Below the pieces are notes generated by a model. That model was not told where the DNA came from, searched no databases, and saw only the letters and a program-made list of their open reading frames with translations. A stretch of 64,000 bases of DNA, from assembly GCA_002361615.1 (NCBI GenBank), contig DETK01000018.1, forward strand, positions 1 through 64,000, written 5' to 3'. A program made the translations under genes and the position numbers. Numbering within the stretch: position 1 is the stretch's first letter; the number at the start of each line of letters is the position of its first letter. The DNA is from Bacteroidales bacterium UBA3290 (GTDB lineage Bacteria > Bacteroidota > Bacteroidia > Bacteroidales > UBA932). This document shows, one piece after another, positions 43,539-52,122 of this stretch.

Positions 43539-44681
43539 CGACTGCCCGGTCCATTCACGGTACGGACGGTGGAAATCCATCAGGAAACGGATGACATCGT
43601 CCGTACTGTCTGTTATCTTGAGGATGAGGTTCCTGTATTTGCCGCGCTCCTGCAGGTCGACCAGCAGGGGATAGATGGGGGTTTCTTCCGTGTAGTACTG
43701 CTGTCCGAGGAAGACCATGGGGCTGGAGTAGCCCAGGGTCTCGTAGTGGTTCTGCGCGGCGTCCTGGAAGATTTCCTGGAAGGTCCCGGCACTGCCCGGC
43801 GTGTAGATGATGCCGCCTTTGGGGACGGAGATGATGTAGTTCTCGCGGACGCTGTTGTCGAAGAACTTGGCGATTTCCGTAGCCAGCGGGGTGGCCGGTT
43901 CGTGGCCGTAGAACCAGGTGGGGATGCCGAGGCTGTGGTATTGCTCGTCGCGGGGATACTTCTTCATCACTTCAAAAGCGCTCGTCAGCCAGCCTGCATC
44001 GCGGAAGGTGGGACAGATGGACATGATCTGAAGCGCATCTTCGACAGCGGCGTCGTCGCGGCCGGCCAGCCAGGCACCCAGATGGACCGCCTCCATGGCG
44101 CCCGGTCCGCCGCCGCTGACCATCAGCTTGCCGATCTCGGTGAGCCGTTTGCTGATCTGGACGATCTGCTTGTAGGAGGGATCGGTCCGCTTGACGGCGT
44201 GTCCGCCCATCACGGCGACGACATCCTTCGGGTCGTAGCGCGTGATGAACTGGTCGAGCGCATTGCCGATGGAATGGTCGTGCAGCACGCGGCAGAGCGT
44301 TTCCTTGATGTCGCTGGTCTCCTTGCCAAGGGCCATATAGCGTTCGTAGCAGATGGTGTCGTAGCAGGTGTAGAAAGTCTCGTGCTCCCCGGGCTTGTAG
44401 TGCAGGTAAAGCGTCCGGGCGTTGTAGAGTTTGTTGGGAAAGACCTTGTAGGGCATCTTGACACGGGGGAGGACGATGCACTGCTCGTTCATCGCATAGT
44501 ACATCCGCGGCGGGATGATGCAGCCCATGAAGAGGCAGTCTTCGAAACGGTAGTTTTCGACCGGGAAACCGCTCTTTTCGAAATTCACGGCCTGGAAGGC
44601 ATAGCGCCGGACCACTTCGGTCCGGGAAAGCAGCTGCCGCAGGGCGTCCAGCTCTTCGATCTCGATGTAGTTCGCTCTCAT
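43530..44681 (-). CDS. LOG family protein with long N-terminal extension
   Basis: A 383-aa protein. The Rossmann-like LOG core lies at about 150-383 with VSGGGPGAMEAVH (188-200) and PGSAGTFQE (295-303), the motifs of cytokinin-activating nucleotide 5'-monophosphate phosphoribohydrolases. The first about 150 residues are an added domain not seen in the usual 180-200-aa LOG proteins. It probably cleaves the N-glycosidic bond of a nucleoside monophosphate. It overlaps the methyltransferase gene by 4 bp. Confidence 0.8.
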   Translation of the reverse strand: MRANYIEIEELDALRQLLSRTEVVRRYAFQAVNFEKSGFPVENYRFEDCLFMGCIIPPRMYYAMNEQCIVLPRVKMPYKVFPNKLYNARTLYLHYKPGEHETFYTCYDTICYERYMALGKETSDIKETLCRVLHDHSIGNALDQFITRYDPKDVVAVMGGHAVKRTDPSYKQIVQISKRLTEIGKLMVSGGGPGAMEAVHLGAWLAGRDDAAVEDALQIMSICPTFRDAGWLTSAFEVMKKYPRDEQYHSLGIPTWFYGHEPATPLATEIAKFFDNSVRENYIISVPKGGIIYTPGSAGTFQEIFQDAAQNHYETLGYSSPMVFLGQQYYTEETPIYPLLVDLQERGKYRNLILKITDSTDDVIRFLMDFHRPYREWTGQSSD

Positions 44682-45856
44682 ATCTTGCAGATTAGAAGTA
44701 TTTTCCTTTTGTCGCTGAGGGTAGTGGCGAAAATGTGGCGGTTGCCACCGCCGGGGATGCCGATGCGTCGGCGCAGGGCCTCCGTATCAAGCGGGAAATT
44801 GAGGGCCGTCATTTCCAGGCGCTGATGTCGTCCCTTCAGTTCCTCTATGGCGGTCCGGCCCCAGTCCAGCACCGCTTCCACTTCGAAACATTTGCCCGGA
44901 AAGCCTTCGACGGGTTCGTCGGCGGTGTACAGATGGGTGGCCGGCGCCAGTTTGGCCAGGCCGAAGCGCTGCGAGAGCAGGCGGAAGGCGCCGGCCTTGC
45001 GCAGGGCTTTGGAAGGCTGGAAAAGACAGCGGCCGATGCGGTCGGCGTAGCGGACGGTGGCGGCGGCTTCTTCGGCGGGCGCGAACGCGAAGCGCAGCGC
45101 CCCGTCGGCGGCGATGACCTTGGGCTCGGGCAGCGGCTGGCCGCTCTGCGACGGCTCGAGCAGGAGCAGCAGCTCCTTTACCTCGCCGCCGACTGCCACC
45201 ACGTGCACTTCCCGGGTTTCGGGCAGTTGCTCCAGCGTACGGGAGATGTCGGCCATCGGGGAGATCTTGGCCAGGACACGGTCTGCTTTTTTCAGGAGAA
45301 TGTCCTTGATTTCCAGTAGGTTCGGCTCGCAGGCGGCGATGTCGTAGACGCGGCCCGCCTTCTTGTCGCGGCGGGCGGGATCCAGATAGACCAGGTCGAA
45401 CCGCTCCGGCTGGTTTTGCAGCCAGGCGATGCCATCGCCTTCGTGAACGGTGATGTTGCCGGCGTCCAGGACAGTGAAGTTGTGCCGTGCAGCCGCTGAT
45501 CGGCCGGCGTCGCGTTCGCAGTAATGGGCCGTCGCGGCGTGGCGGCTCATCATCCAGCAGTCCACGCCCAGGCCGCCGGTCAGGTCGGCGATGCGGCCGC
45601 CTTCGGGTACGAAGGCTTGTTTGTAGCGGGCCGCCTCTTCGGAGCTGCACTGCTCCAGGGCGATGCCGTCGGGATAGTCTATTTCGGGAAAGGCATGCCA
45701 GGAGGGAACCTTCTCGCGGAGCTTCCGGCGGCCTTCGATCAGGCGTGCCGCCCGCCGCACGTCGATGCCGGGCCACCGGTCCGCCGAAAGCAGCAGGCGG
45801 GCCGGATCGTCCCCTTCGTGCGCCAGCAGGAACTGGATGAATTTTTCTTCCGACAT
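44678..45856 (-). CDS. Class I SAM methyltransferase with THUMP-like domain
   Basis: A 392-aa protein. SAM-binding motif I is ADLTGGLGVDC (90-100) and a DPARR motif follows near residue 157 (YLDPARRDKK). The C-terminal part corresponds to the THUMP-like domain found with this family in Bacteroidetes. The substrate is probably an RNA, but this is not shown. The ATG lies 7 bp from a -7 box, so the leader is very short. It is first in a two-gene unit with the LOG gene. Confidence 0.8.
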   Translation of the reverse strand: MSEEKFIQFLLAHEGDDPARLLLSADRWPGIDVRRAARLIEGRRKLREKVPSWHAFPEIDYPDGIALEQCSSEEAARYKQAFVPEGGRIADLTGGLGVDCWMMSRHAATAHYCERDAGRSAAARHNFTVLDAGNITVHEGDGIAWLQNQPERFDLVYLDPARRDKKAGRVYDIAACEPNLLEIKDILLKKADRVLAKISPMADISRTLEQLPETREVHVVAVGGEVKELLLLLEPSQSGQPLPEPKVIAADGALRFAFAPAEEAAATVRYADRIGRCLFQPSKALRKAGAFRLLSQRFGLAKLAPATHLYTADEPVEGFPGKCFEVEAVLDWGRTAIEELKGRHQRLEMTALNFPLDTEALRRRIGIPGGGNRHIFATTLSDKRKILLICKI

Positions 45857-45863
45857 ACCTCTA

Positions 45864-45871
45864 CAAAAATA
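45864..45871 (-). promoter_or_regulatory. -7 promoter box of the methyltransferase-LOG unit
   Basis: TATTTTTG on the minus strand, 7 bp before the ATG at 45856. Implies a leader of only a few nucleotides. Confidence 0.5.
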
Positions 45872-45893
45872 ACATTTTTATCGCATTTTTTGT

Positions 45894-45901
45894 TATCTTT
45901 G
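45894..45901 (+). promoter_or_regulatory. -7 promoter box of the phosphoglucomutase gene
   Basis: TATCTTTG, 20 bp upstream of the ATG at 45922. Divergent from the methyltransferase promoter. Confidence 0.55.
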
Positions 45902-45921
45902 AAAGATTAAAACAAAGACCT

Positions 45922-47574
45922 ATGGCAAATTATCTCGAAGTGGCCAAAACTTGGCTGACCAACAGTTACGATGTGGAAACCCAGCGCGAAGTGCTGGAAA
46001 TGATCAAAGGCGATCCCAAGGTGCTGGAGGATGCTTTCTATCGCACGCTGGAATTCGGAACGGGCGGTCTCCGTGGCGTCATGGGCGCCGGAACCAACCG
46101 CATGAACCGCTATACCGTGGCCATGGCCACGCAGGGACTTGCCAACTATCTCAAGAAGAACTTCGTCGGCGAGGATATCTCCGTCGTGATTTCCTACGAC
46201 AGCCGCAACAACAGCCAGCTTTTCACGAAGGTTTCGGCCGACGTGCTGATGGCCAACGGGATCCAGGTCTATGTCTTCGACAACATCCGCCCGACGCCGG
46301 AACTGAGCTTCGCCATCCGGCATCTGGGCTGCAAGGCCGGCATCATGATCACGGCCTCGCACAACCCCAAGGAATACAACGGCTACAAGGTGTTCTGGGA
46401 AGACGGTGCCCAGATCATCGCCCCGCACGACAAGAACATCATCGCCGAAGTGGGCAAGATCACCTCGATGGACCAGGTCCTGATCGACGAAGGCGCCTTC
46501 CCGCAGGGGATCGGCGCCGAGGTGGACAAAGCCTTCCTCGACAGCCAGCTTTCGCTGCTGCTCTCGCCCGACAGCATCGCGCGCCATAGTGATCTGAAGA
46601 TCGCTTACACGCCGCTTCACGGCACCGGCGTCCGCCTGGTACCCGCCGGTCTCAAGCAAGCCGGCTTCACGAACATCTACCACGTGACCGATCAGGACGT
46701 GAGCGACGGCAACTTCCCGACCGTCGTCTCTCCGAACCCCGAGGAGCCTACCGCCATGAAGATGGTGATGGACCGCGCCGACGCCGTGGGTGCCGACATC
46801 GCCCTCGGCACGGACCCGGACGCCGACCGCGTGGGCTGCGCCATCCGTGACGACAAGGGCAAACTGGTGCTGTTGACCGGCAACCAGATCGCCACGCTGG
46901 TCACCTGCTACGCCCTCACGCGCTGGCATGAGCTGGGCAAGCTGGACGGCAAGCAGTTCGTGGTCAAGACTATCGTGACGACCGACCTCCTGAAGAAAAT
47001 CTGCGCGAAATACGGCGTCGAGATCTTCGACGTCCTGACGGGCTTCAAATACATCGCCGACAAGCAGCATCTGTACGAAGGAAAGAAGACCTTCATCTGC
47101 GGTGGCGAGGAAAGCAACGGCTTCAACGTGGGCAGCTTCGTCCGCGACAAAGACTCGGTGATCACCTGCTGCATGATCTGCGAATGCGCCGCCTGGCTGG
47201 CCGACCGCGGCCAGACGCTTTACGGCTATCTGCAGGAAATCTACCAGGAATTCGGCTATTTCAAGGAGAGCCTCCTCTCGGTCACGAAGAAGGGCAAGAG
47301 CGGTATCGAGCAGATCCAGCAGATGATGGTCGATTTCCGCGCCAATCCGCCCAAGACGCTGGCCGGTTCGCCGGTGGTGAAGGTCGTCGATTACAACGAG
47401 ACGGAAAAGACGGGTCTGCCGAAGTCGAACGTGCTGCAGTTCTTCAGCCAGGACGGCTGCAAGGTCACGGTCCGTCCCTCCGGCACCGAACCGAAGATCA
47501 AGTTCTACTTCAGCGCCTGCGGTCCCGACGCCGACGCCCGCAACCAGGCCCTCCGCGATCAGTTCTCAGCATAG
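45922..47574 (+). CDS. Phosphoglucomutase/phosphomannomutase
   Basis: A 550-aa alpha-D-phosphohexomutase with all four domain motifs: phosphoserine loop TASHNPKEYNG (S146), metal loop TDPDADRVG, sugar loop GGEESNGF and phosphate loop RPSGTEPKIKFY. It interconverts hexose 1- and 6-phosphates. Length suits the PGM2-like branch of Bacteroidetes. Confidence 0.95.
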   Translation: MANYLEVAKTWLTNSYDVETQREVLEMIKGDPKVLEDAFYRTLEFGTGGLRGVMGAGTNRMNRYTVAMATQGLANYLKKNFVGEDISVVISYDSRNNSQLFTKVSADVLMANGIQVYVFDNIRPTPELSFAIRHLGCKAGIMITASHNPKEYNGYKVFWEDGAQIIAPHDKNIIAEVGKITSMDQVLIDEGAFPQGIGAEVDKAFLDSQLSLLLSPDSIARHSDLKIAYTPLHGTGVRLVPAGLKQAGFTNIYHVTDQDVSDGNFPTVVSPNPEEPTAMKMVMDRADAVGADIALGTDPDADRVGCAIRDDKGKLVLLTGNQIATLVTCYALTRWHELGKLDGKQFVVKTIVTTDLLKKICAKYGVEIFDVLTGFKYIADKQHLYEGKKTFICGGEESNGFNVGSFVRDKDSVITCCMICECAAWLADRGQTLYGYLQEIYQEFGYFKESLLSVTKKGKSGIEQIQQMMVDFRANPPKTLAGSPVVKVVDYNETEKTGLPKSNVLQFFSQDGCKVTVRPSGTEPKIKFYFSACGPDADARNQALRDQFSA

Positions 47575-47825
47575 CTTTTAGATGAATCGCATATCAGCGC
47601 GTCAGGTATAGGATCAAAAACCCATGGAAGCCCGCGCCTTCAGGCGCTAGTGGAGGCCGTGAGGGCAAGCCTTGTGGATTAGAAGGCCGTAACGACAGGG
47701 TTTGGGGCAGCGCCCCAGTAACTAGAACGGGAGGGGCCCAGCAAGCTGGGAGGGTGGTTTTCAAAGGCATATACTGCGGAGCAAAGCGGATAAGGCGATG
47801 ACGTTTTTTTGTGACTGGAAGAATG
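47575..47825. other. Intergenic region with three hairpins
   Basis: No gene is supported. It carries GCGCC-TTCA-GGCGC (47634-47647), GGGGCAGCGCCCC (47704-47716, matching 3978-3990) and CCCAGC-AA-GCTGGG (47737-47750), and then an AT-rich stretch before folC. The hairpins may end the phosphoglucomutase mRNA. Confidence 0.5.
47704..47716. repeat. GGGGCAGCGCCCC hairpin, copy 2
   Basis: Same 13-bp hairpin as 3978-3990, with matching flanks (TTTGGGGCAGCGCCCCAGTAAC against CTTGGGGCAGCGCCCCGGTTAC, split here into two compared 22-mers only by eye). Confidence 0.5.
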
Positions 47826-49127
47826 ATGAAATCGTACGAAGAAAAGATCGAGTGGCTGTTCAATCAGTTTCCGACCTATCAGAAGGTGGGGAAGGTGGCG
47901 TATAAGCCGGGGATTGAGACGATGGAGGCTTTCGACGAGGTGCTCGGACATCCGCACCGGCGCTTCCGGAGCATCCATATTGCCGGAACCAACGGGAAAG
48001 GTTCGACCAGCCATATGCTGGCGGCCGGCCTCGCGGCCTGCGGCCTGAAGGTCGGCCTCTATACGTCGCCCCATCTGGTGGATTTCCGCGAGCGGATGAA
48101 GATCGTGGAAGGCGATGCTTTCCGGATGGTCCCGAAGGATTTTGTCGAGGATTTCATCGATCGCTGGCATGGTTTCTTCGAGGAGCACAAACCGTCGTTC
48201 TTCGAAATCACGACCGGAATGGCGTTCGCTTTCTTTGCGGAAGAGGCGGTGGACGTGGCCGTCATCGAGACCGGCTTGGGCGGCCGTCTCGATTCGACCA
48301 ATGTGATCACACCGATCCTGAGCATCATCACCAACATCGGACTGGAACACTGCGAGCACCTGGGCTATACGCTCGAAGCCATAGCGGGCGAGAAAGCCGG
48401 TATCATCAAGCCGGGCATCCCGGCGGTGGTCGGAGAGTTCCTGCCGGAAACCAGACCGGTTTTCGAGGCGAAGGCTGCGGACTGCGGGCTTCAGATTCCC
48501 GGTCAAGCCGGGAATGACGGGAGTCCTTCGCTTGTTTTTGCTGTTGAAGCGGCGCCGTGCCTGGAACTGAAGGTGGCTGACCTCGATTTGCCGGGAGACT
48601 ATCAGGAGCGCAATCTCTGCACGCTGTCGGCCGCTGTCGGTGTCCTGCAGCCGATGCTCGGCCTCGACCTGGCGGCCTTCCGGGAAGGCGTCCGCCACGC
48701 CGCCCGCCGAACCGGCCTGCACGGCCGCTGGGAGACGCTCCGCGAAGCCGACGCCGCGGCCGATAAGGCGCAGATCATCTGCGATACCGGCCATAACGCC
48801 CACGGCCTGCGCTGGGTGGCCGAGCAGATCGACCGGATATCCTGTGATTACGAGAACGTCTTCTTCATCCTGGGCCTGGCCCGCGAGAAGGACATCGATG
48901 CCATTGCACCGTTGCTGCCCCGCAATGTCCACTATATCTGGACCCAAGCCTCAAGTCCCCGTGCCTTGCCGGCCGTAGATCTGGCCAACGAGATGGCCGA
49001 CCACGGCCTGTCCGGCCGCGTCGCCTTCACGGTCCAGGCGGCCCTTGACGAGGCCGACCGTCTGGCTTCCGCCAAAGACCTGATCTTTATCGGCGGCAGC
49101 AATTTCGTCGTCTGCGAAGTGTTATAA
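47826..49127 (+). CDS. folC: Folylpolyglutamate / dihydrofolate synthase with an in-frame repeat insertion
   Basis: A 433-aa Mur-ligase-like enzyme. The P-loop is IAGTNGKGST; SPHLVDFRERM and GLGGRLDSTN follow. It adds glutamate to (dihydro)folate. Residues about 222-233 (LQIPGQAGNDGS) are the translation of the CCCGGTCAAGCCGGG repeat at 48492-48522, inserted in frame at the junction toward the C-terminal domain. Tandem ATGs at 47823 and 47826 are alternative starts. yccF follows after 16 bp. Confidence 0.93.
   Translation: MKSYEEKIEWLFNQFPTYQKVGKVAYKPGIETMEAFDEVLGHPHRRFRSIHIAGTNGKGSTSHMLAAGLAACGLKVGLYTSPHLVDFRERMKIVEGDAFRMVPKDFVEDFIDRWHGFFEEHKPSFFEITTGMAFAFFAEEAVDVAVIETGLGGRLDSTNVITPILSIITNIGLEHCEHLGYTLEAIAGEKAGIIKPGIPAVVGEFLPETRPVFEAKAADCGLQIPGQAGNDGSPSLVFAVEAAPCLELKVADLDLPGDYQERNLCTLSAAVGVLQPMLGLDLAAFREGVRHAARRTGLHGRWETLREADAAADKAQIICDTGHNAHGLRWVAEQIDRISCDYENVFFILGLAREKDIDAIAPLLPRNVHYIWTQASSPRALPAVDLANEMADHGLSGRVAFTVQAALDEADRLASAKDLIFIGGSNFVVCEVL
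48492..48522. repeat. CCCGGTCAAGCCGGG repeat, copy 2, inside folC
   Basis: Core TTCCCGGTCAAGCCGGGAA (48496-48514) is flanked by CAGA and TGACGGGA. The extended sequence matches the inverse of 60612-60639. It is in frame and translated in folC. Confidence 0.8.
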
Positions 49128-49143
49128 TCCGACATCCTTTCCC

Positions 49144-49515
49144 ATGAAATCCCTCGGCAATATCCTTTGGCTCCTCTTCGGCGGTCTGCTGATCGCCCTG
49201 ATCTATTTCCTGGTCGGACTGGTGATGTGCATCACCATCATCGGCATTCCCTTCGGCCTGCAGCTGTTTAAACTGGGCAATTACGCTCTGTGGCCTTTCG
49301 GCCGCGAAATGGTGTTCGGCCCGAACGAACCGGGCTGCCTGTCCGTGGTAATGAACCTGATATGGATCCTGCTGGGATGGTGGGAAATCGCCATCCTGCA
49401 CGGCATCTTCGGCCTTCTCTTCTGCCTGACTATCGTCGGTATCCCCTGGGGCCTGCAGCACTTCAAGATGGCCCTCGGCTCCATTTTCCCCTTCGGACAA
49501 CTGGTCCGCTCGTAG
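49144..49515 (+). CDS. YccF domain inner-membrane protein
   Basis: A 123-aa protein with two YccF repeats, each a pair of hydrophobic helices: IIGIPFGLQLFKLGNYALWPFG and IVGIPWGLQHFKMALGSIFPFG (each shown here only as a repeat marker within 22 residues, ending with PFG). About four transmembrane segments. Function unknown. It lies 16 bp after folC. Confidence 0.85.
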   Translation: MKSLGNILWLLFGGLLIALIYFLVGLVMCITIIGIPFGLQLFKLGNYALWPFGREMVFGPNEPGCLSVVMNLIWILLGWWEIAILHGIFGLLFCLTIVGIPWGLQHFKMALGSIFPFGQLVRS

Positions 49516-49556
49516 CCGGCTTACTCGGCAAAATCTTTACGGTAAAGTTCAACGAC

Positions 49557-51938
49557 ATGAAGAGATTATTGCTGGCCGCTTTCTTGCTGGCCCTGATTTG
49601 TCCGGCTTTTGCCCAATACGATCCCGTGGCCGATCCGGCTGCACAGGTTGTGGCGGGGAATGCCCGTTTTACGGTCTTGACGGACCGGATGATACGAATG
49701 GAATGGTCGCCGGAGGCCAAGTTTGAAGACCACGCGACGTTGGCGATTGTCAACCGCAAGTTGCCGGTGCCGCGTTATACTATTAAGCGAAGCGGTGACG
49801 GAGTTACGATTTCGACCGGTTCCCTCACGCTTGTGTACAAGGGCGGAAAGTTCGCTGCCGACAATCTCCAGGCCCGTTTCAAGCTGAACGGGAAGTCGGT
49901 CGTCTGGCATCCGGGCTTGCCTGCAGATGGCAACCTGATGGGCACGGCCCGCACGCTGGACGGCTGCTCCGGCCCCGACCACATCAATTACTCCGATCCG
50001 ATGGAACTGGGTATCCTGTCGCGTGATGGCTGGGCGGTGGTGGACGAGAGTACACGGCATCTGTTCGTGGATGACGACAGCGACTGGGGCCAGTGGGTTG
50101 AAGCCCGCGGAGAAGGGGAGGTGCAGGACCTTTACCTGTTGGCCTACGGCCACGATTACAAGGCCGCCCTGTCTGATTTCACGAAGGTGGCTGGACGCAT
50201 CCCGATGCCGCCCAAGTATGCTTTCGGCTACTGGTGGAGCCGCTACTGGGCCTACACGGACGACGAGTTCCTGGCGTTGGGCCGGGAGTTCCGCGATCGG
50301 AAGATCCCCATCGACATCATGGTAATCGACATGGACTGGCACGAGACCTGGCAGGGAGCCGCCCGGCGAGGGGTCAAGGACGATCACGGTGAAGGCCTGG
50401 GCTGGACCGGATACACTTGGAACCGCAACCTGATCGGCGATCCCGCGGGCTTTCTCCGGGAGGTGCATGACATGCATCTGAAGACCTCGCTCAACCTTCA
50501 TCCAGCCGCGGGCATCATTCCCCAGGAAGAGGTTTATCCGGCCTTTGTGGCGGACTACCTGTCCCGCACCGACGATTACGACGGCCCCGAGGGATATGTG
50601 TACAAAGGGGGAGAGCCCATCTACGGCGGTCCTGCCAAGCCTGGCTACCATGCTTCCGTTCAGTACAGGATGGACCAGCGTGCTTGGGCGGATGCCTATT
50701 TCAACAGCATCATCCATCCGATGGAAAGACAGGGCGTGGATTTCTGGTGGCTCGACTGGCAGCAATACAAGGAGAGCCGCTACGTGCCCGGCTTGAGCAA
50801 CACTTTCTGGATCAACCATATCTTTTTCAACGACAAGGTACGGTTGAACCGGGACAAGGCGCCTGAAGATGCCATCCGGCCAATGATCTATCACCGCTGG
50901 GGCGGTCTCGACAGCCACCGGTACCAGCTGGGCTTTTCGGGTGACACCCACATCAAATGGGAAGTGCTCGGCTACCTGCCTGAATTTACCTCGACAGCCT
51001 CGAACGTACTCTACGGCTACTGGGGCCACGACCTGGGCGGCCATATGCAACGGGAGGCCAAGCCAACAGACCCAGAACTGTTCACCCGCTGGTTGCAATA
51101 CGGCGTGTTCTCGCCCATCTTCAAGACCCACTGCACCTCGTCCGACATCATCGAACGCCGTATCTGGATGTTCCCCGACCACTATCCCTACATGAAGGAA
51201 GCGTTGGAACTCCGTTACACCCTCACGCCCTATATCTACGATATGGTCCGTGAGGCCTATGAGACAGGCGTTTCGCTCTGCCGCCCGCTCTATTACGAGT
51301 ATCCGGAGGAAGCAAAGGCCTATGAATGGAAGCAGGAGTATTTCTTCGGTGACAACATCCTGGCCGCGACCATCTGCGAGCCGATCCAGGACGACGGCCT
51401 CGCGCCTCGAAGCGTCTGGCTTCCCGCCGGTTGTGACTGGTACGACATGGCGCACCATAAGATGCTCAGAGGCGGCACGATCCAATATCTCCGCTACGGA
51501 ATCGACCAGAACGCCTGGTTCGTAAAGGCCGGCGCCATCCTCCCGTTGGCCGAAGAAGGCATCCAGAACCTCCAGACCCCGTCTAACGCCCTCCGCATCT
51601 ACATCGCTCCCGGCAAGGGCACGACCCGCTACATGCATTACGAAGACGACGGCATCAGCCAGGCCTATCCGGAACAGTTCGCTACGACGCTGATTGAGAA
51701 GACAGCCGCTGCCAGCACGTTGAAAGTCAAAGTCGGTCCCCGTCAAGGCTCCTATAAAGGAATGCCCGCGACCCGGCGCCTCTCCCTCGTACTTGGCGGC
51801 CTCGACCGCTGTCCAGCGCAGGTCCTTCTGGATGGCAAACCTCTCGAGTGTTCCTACGATCCCGAGACCCGGGAAGCCGTCGCCGTCCTCCCCGAGCACG
51901 ATGTCAGCCAGCAGATACTGATCGCGGTCCGCTACTAG
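49557..51938 (+). CDS. GH31 family alpha-glycosidase, secreted
   Basis: A 793-aa glycoside hydrolase. A signal peptide (MKRLLLAAFLLALICPAFA) precedes an N-terminal beta domain and a TIM barrel. The nucleophile region is DFWWLDWQQ (Asp near residue 400); FSGDTHIKWEVL and YWGHDLGGHMQ are other GH31 hallmarks. Substrate is probably an alpha-glucoside or alpha-xyloside; the sequence cannot decide. The start at 49557 gives the signal peptide; an extension to 49290 overlaps yccF. The stop codon directly abuts the second palindromic element. Confidence 0.9.
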   Translation: MKRLLLAAFLLALICPAFAQYDPVADPAAQVVAGNARFTVLTDRMIRMEWSPEAKFEDHATLAIVNRKLPVPRYTIKRSGDGVTISTGSLTLVYKGGKFAADNLQARFKLNGKSVVWHPGLPADGNLMGTARTLDGCSGPDHINYSDPMELGILSRDGWAVVDESTRHLFVDDDSDWGQWVEARGEGEVQDLYLLAYGHDYKAALSDFTKVAGRIPMPPKYAFGYWWSRYWAYTDDEFLALGREFRDRKIPIDIMVIDMDWHETWQGAARRGVKDDHGEGLGWTGYTWNRNLIGDPAGFLREVHDMHLKTSLNLHPAAGIIPQEEVYPAFVADYLSRTDDYDGPEGYVYKGGEPIYGGPAKPGYHASVQYRMDQRAWADAYFNSIIHPMERQGVDFWWLDWQQYKESRYVPGLSNTFWINHIFFNDKVRLNRDKAPEDAIRPMIYHRWGGLDSHRYQLGFSGDTHIKWEVLGYLPEFTSTASNVLYGYWGHDLGGHMQREAKPTDPELFTRWLQYGVFSPIFKTHCTSSDIIERRIWMFPDHYPYMKEALELRYTLTPYIYDMVREAYETGVSLCRPLYYEYPEEAKAYEWKQEYFFGDNILAATICEPIQDDGLAPRSVWLPAGCDWYDMAHHKMLRGGTIQYLRYGIDQNAWFVKAGAILPLAEEGIQNLQTPSNALRIYIAPGKGTTRYMHYEDDGISQAYPEQFATTLIEKTAAASTLKVKVGPRQGSYKGMPATRRLSLVLGGLDRCPAQVLLDGKPLECSYDPETREAVAVLPEHDVSQQILIAVRY

Positions 51939-52047
51939 CGCTGCAACGGACGCATCAGTCAGTCAGCTATTTATGCAAAGTGATCCCCCTCGAAACGAGA
52001 GGGATCACTTTGCGTAATCGCCTGATAATCAGTTGTGTCCGTTGCAG
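51939..52047. repeat. Palindromic element, copy 2
   Basis: The left end CGCTGCAACGGACGCA (51939-51954) is identical to copy 1 at 440-455, and the right end TGTGTCCGTTGCAGC (52033-52047) is its inverse with one mismatch. The centre forms GCAAAGTGATCCC / GGGATCACTTTGC, a strong stem. It begins immediately after the GH31 stop (51936-51938), so it probably also forms the 3' end of that mRNA. Confidence 0.85.
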
Positions 52048-52057
52048 CCGTTAATGA

Positions 52058-52087
52058 TGCAGAGCCGCCAGTATTGCAGAGCCGCCA
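52058..52087. repeat. Two direct copies of TGCAGAGCCGCCA
   Basis: Identical 13-mers at 52058-52070 and 52075-52087, 17-bp period, in the gap between GH31 and GH89. Confidence 0.6.
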
Positions 52088-52122
52088 ATGTTACAACCGC
52101 AAGGGGGGGGCGGGACGGATGA

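Noticed and set aside
48492..48522. Frameshift or assembly error in folC
   Set aside because: The reading frame is preserved across the repeat and downstream motifs are intact.
49566..51899. 777-codon open frame antisense to GH31
   Set aside because: High GC and C-ending codon bias leave the antisense frame open; no signal, domain or promoter, while the plus strand has full GH31 motifs.
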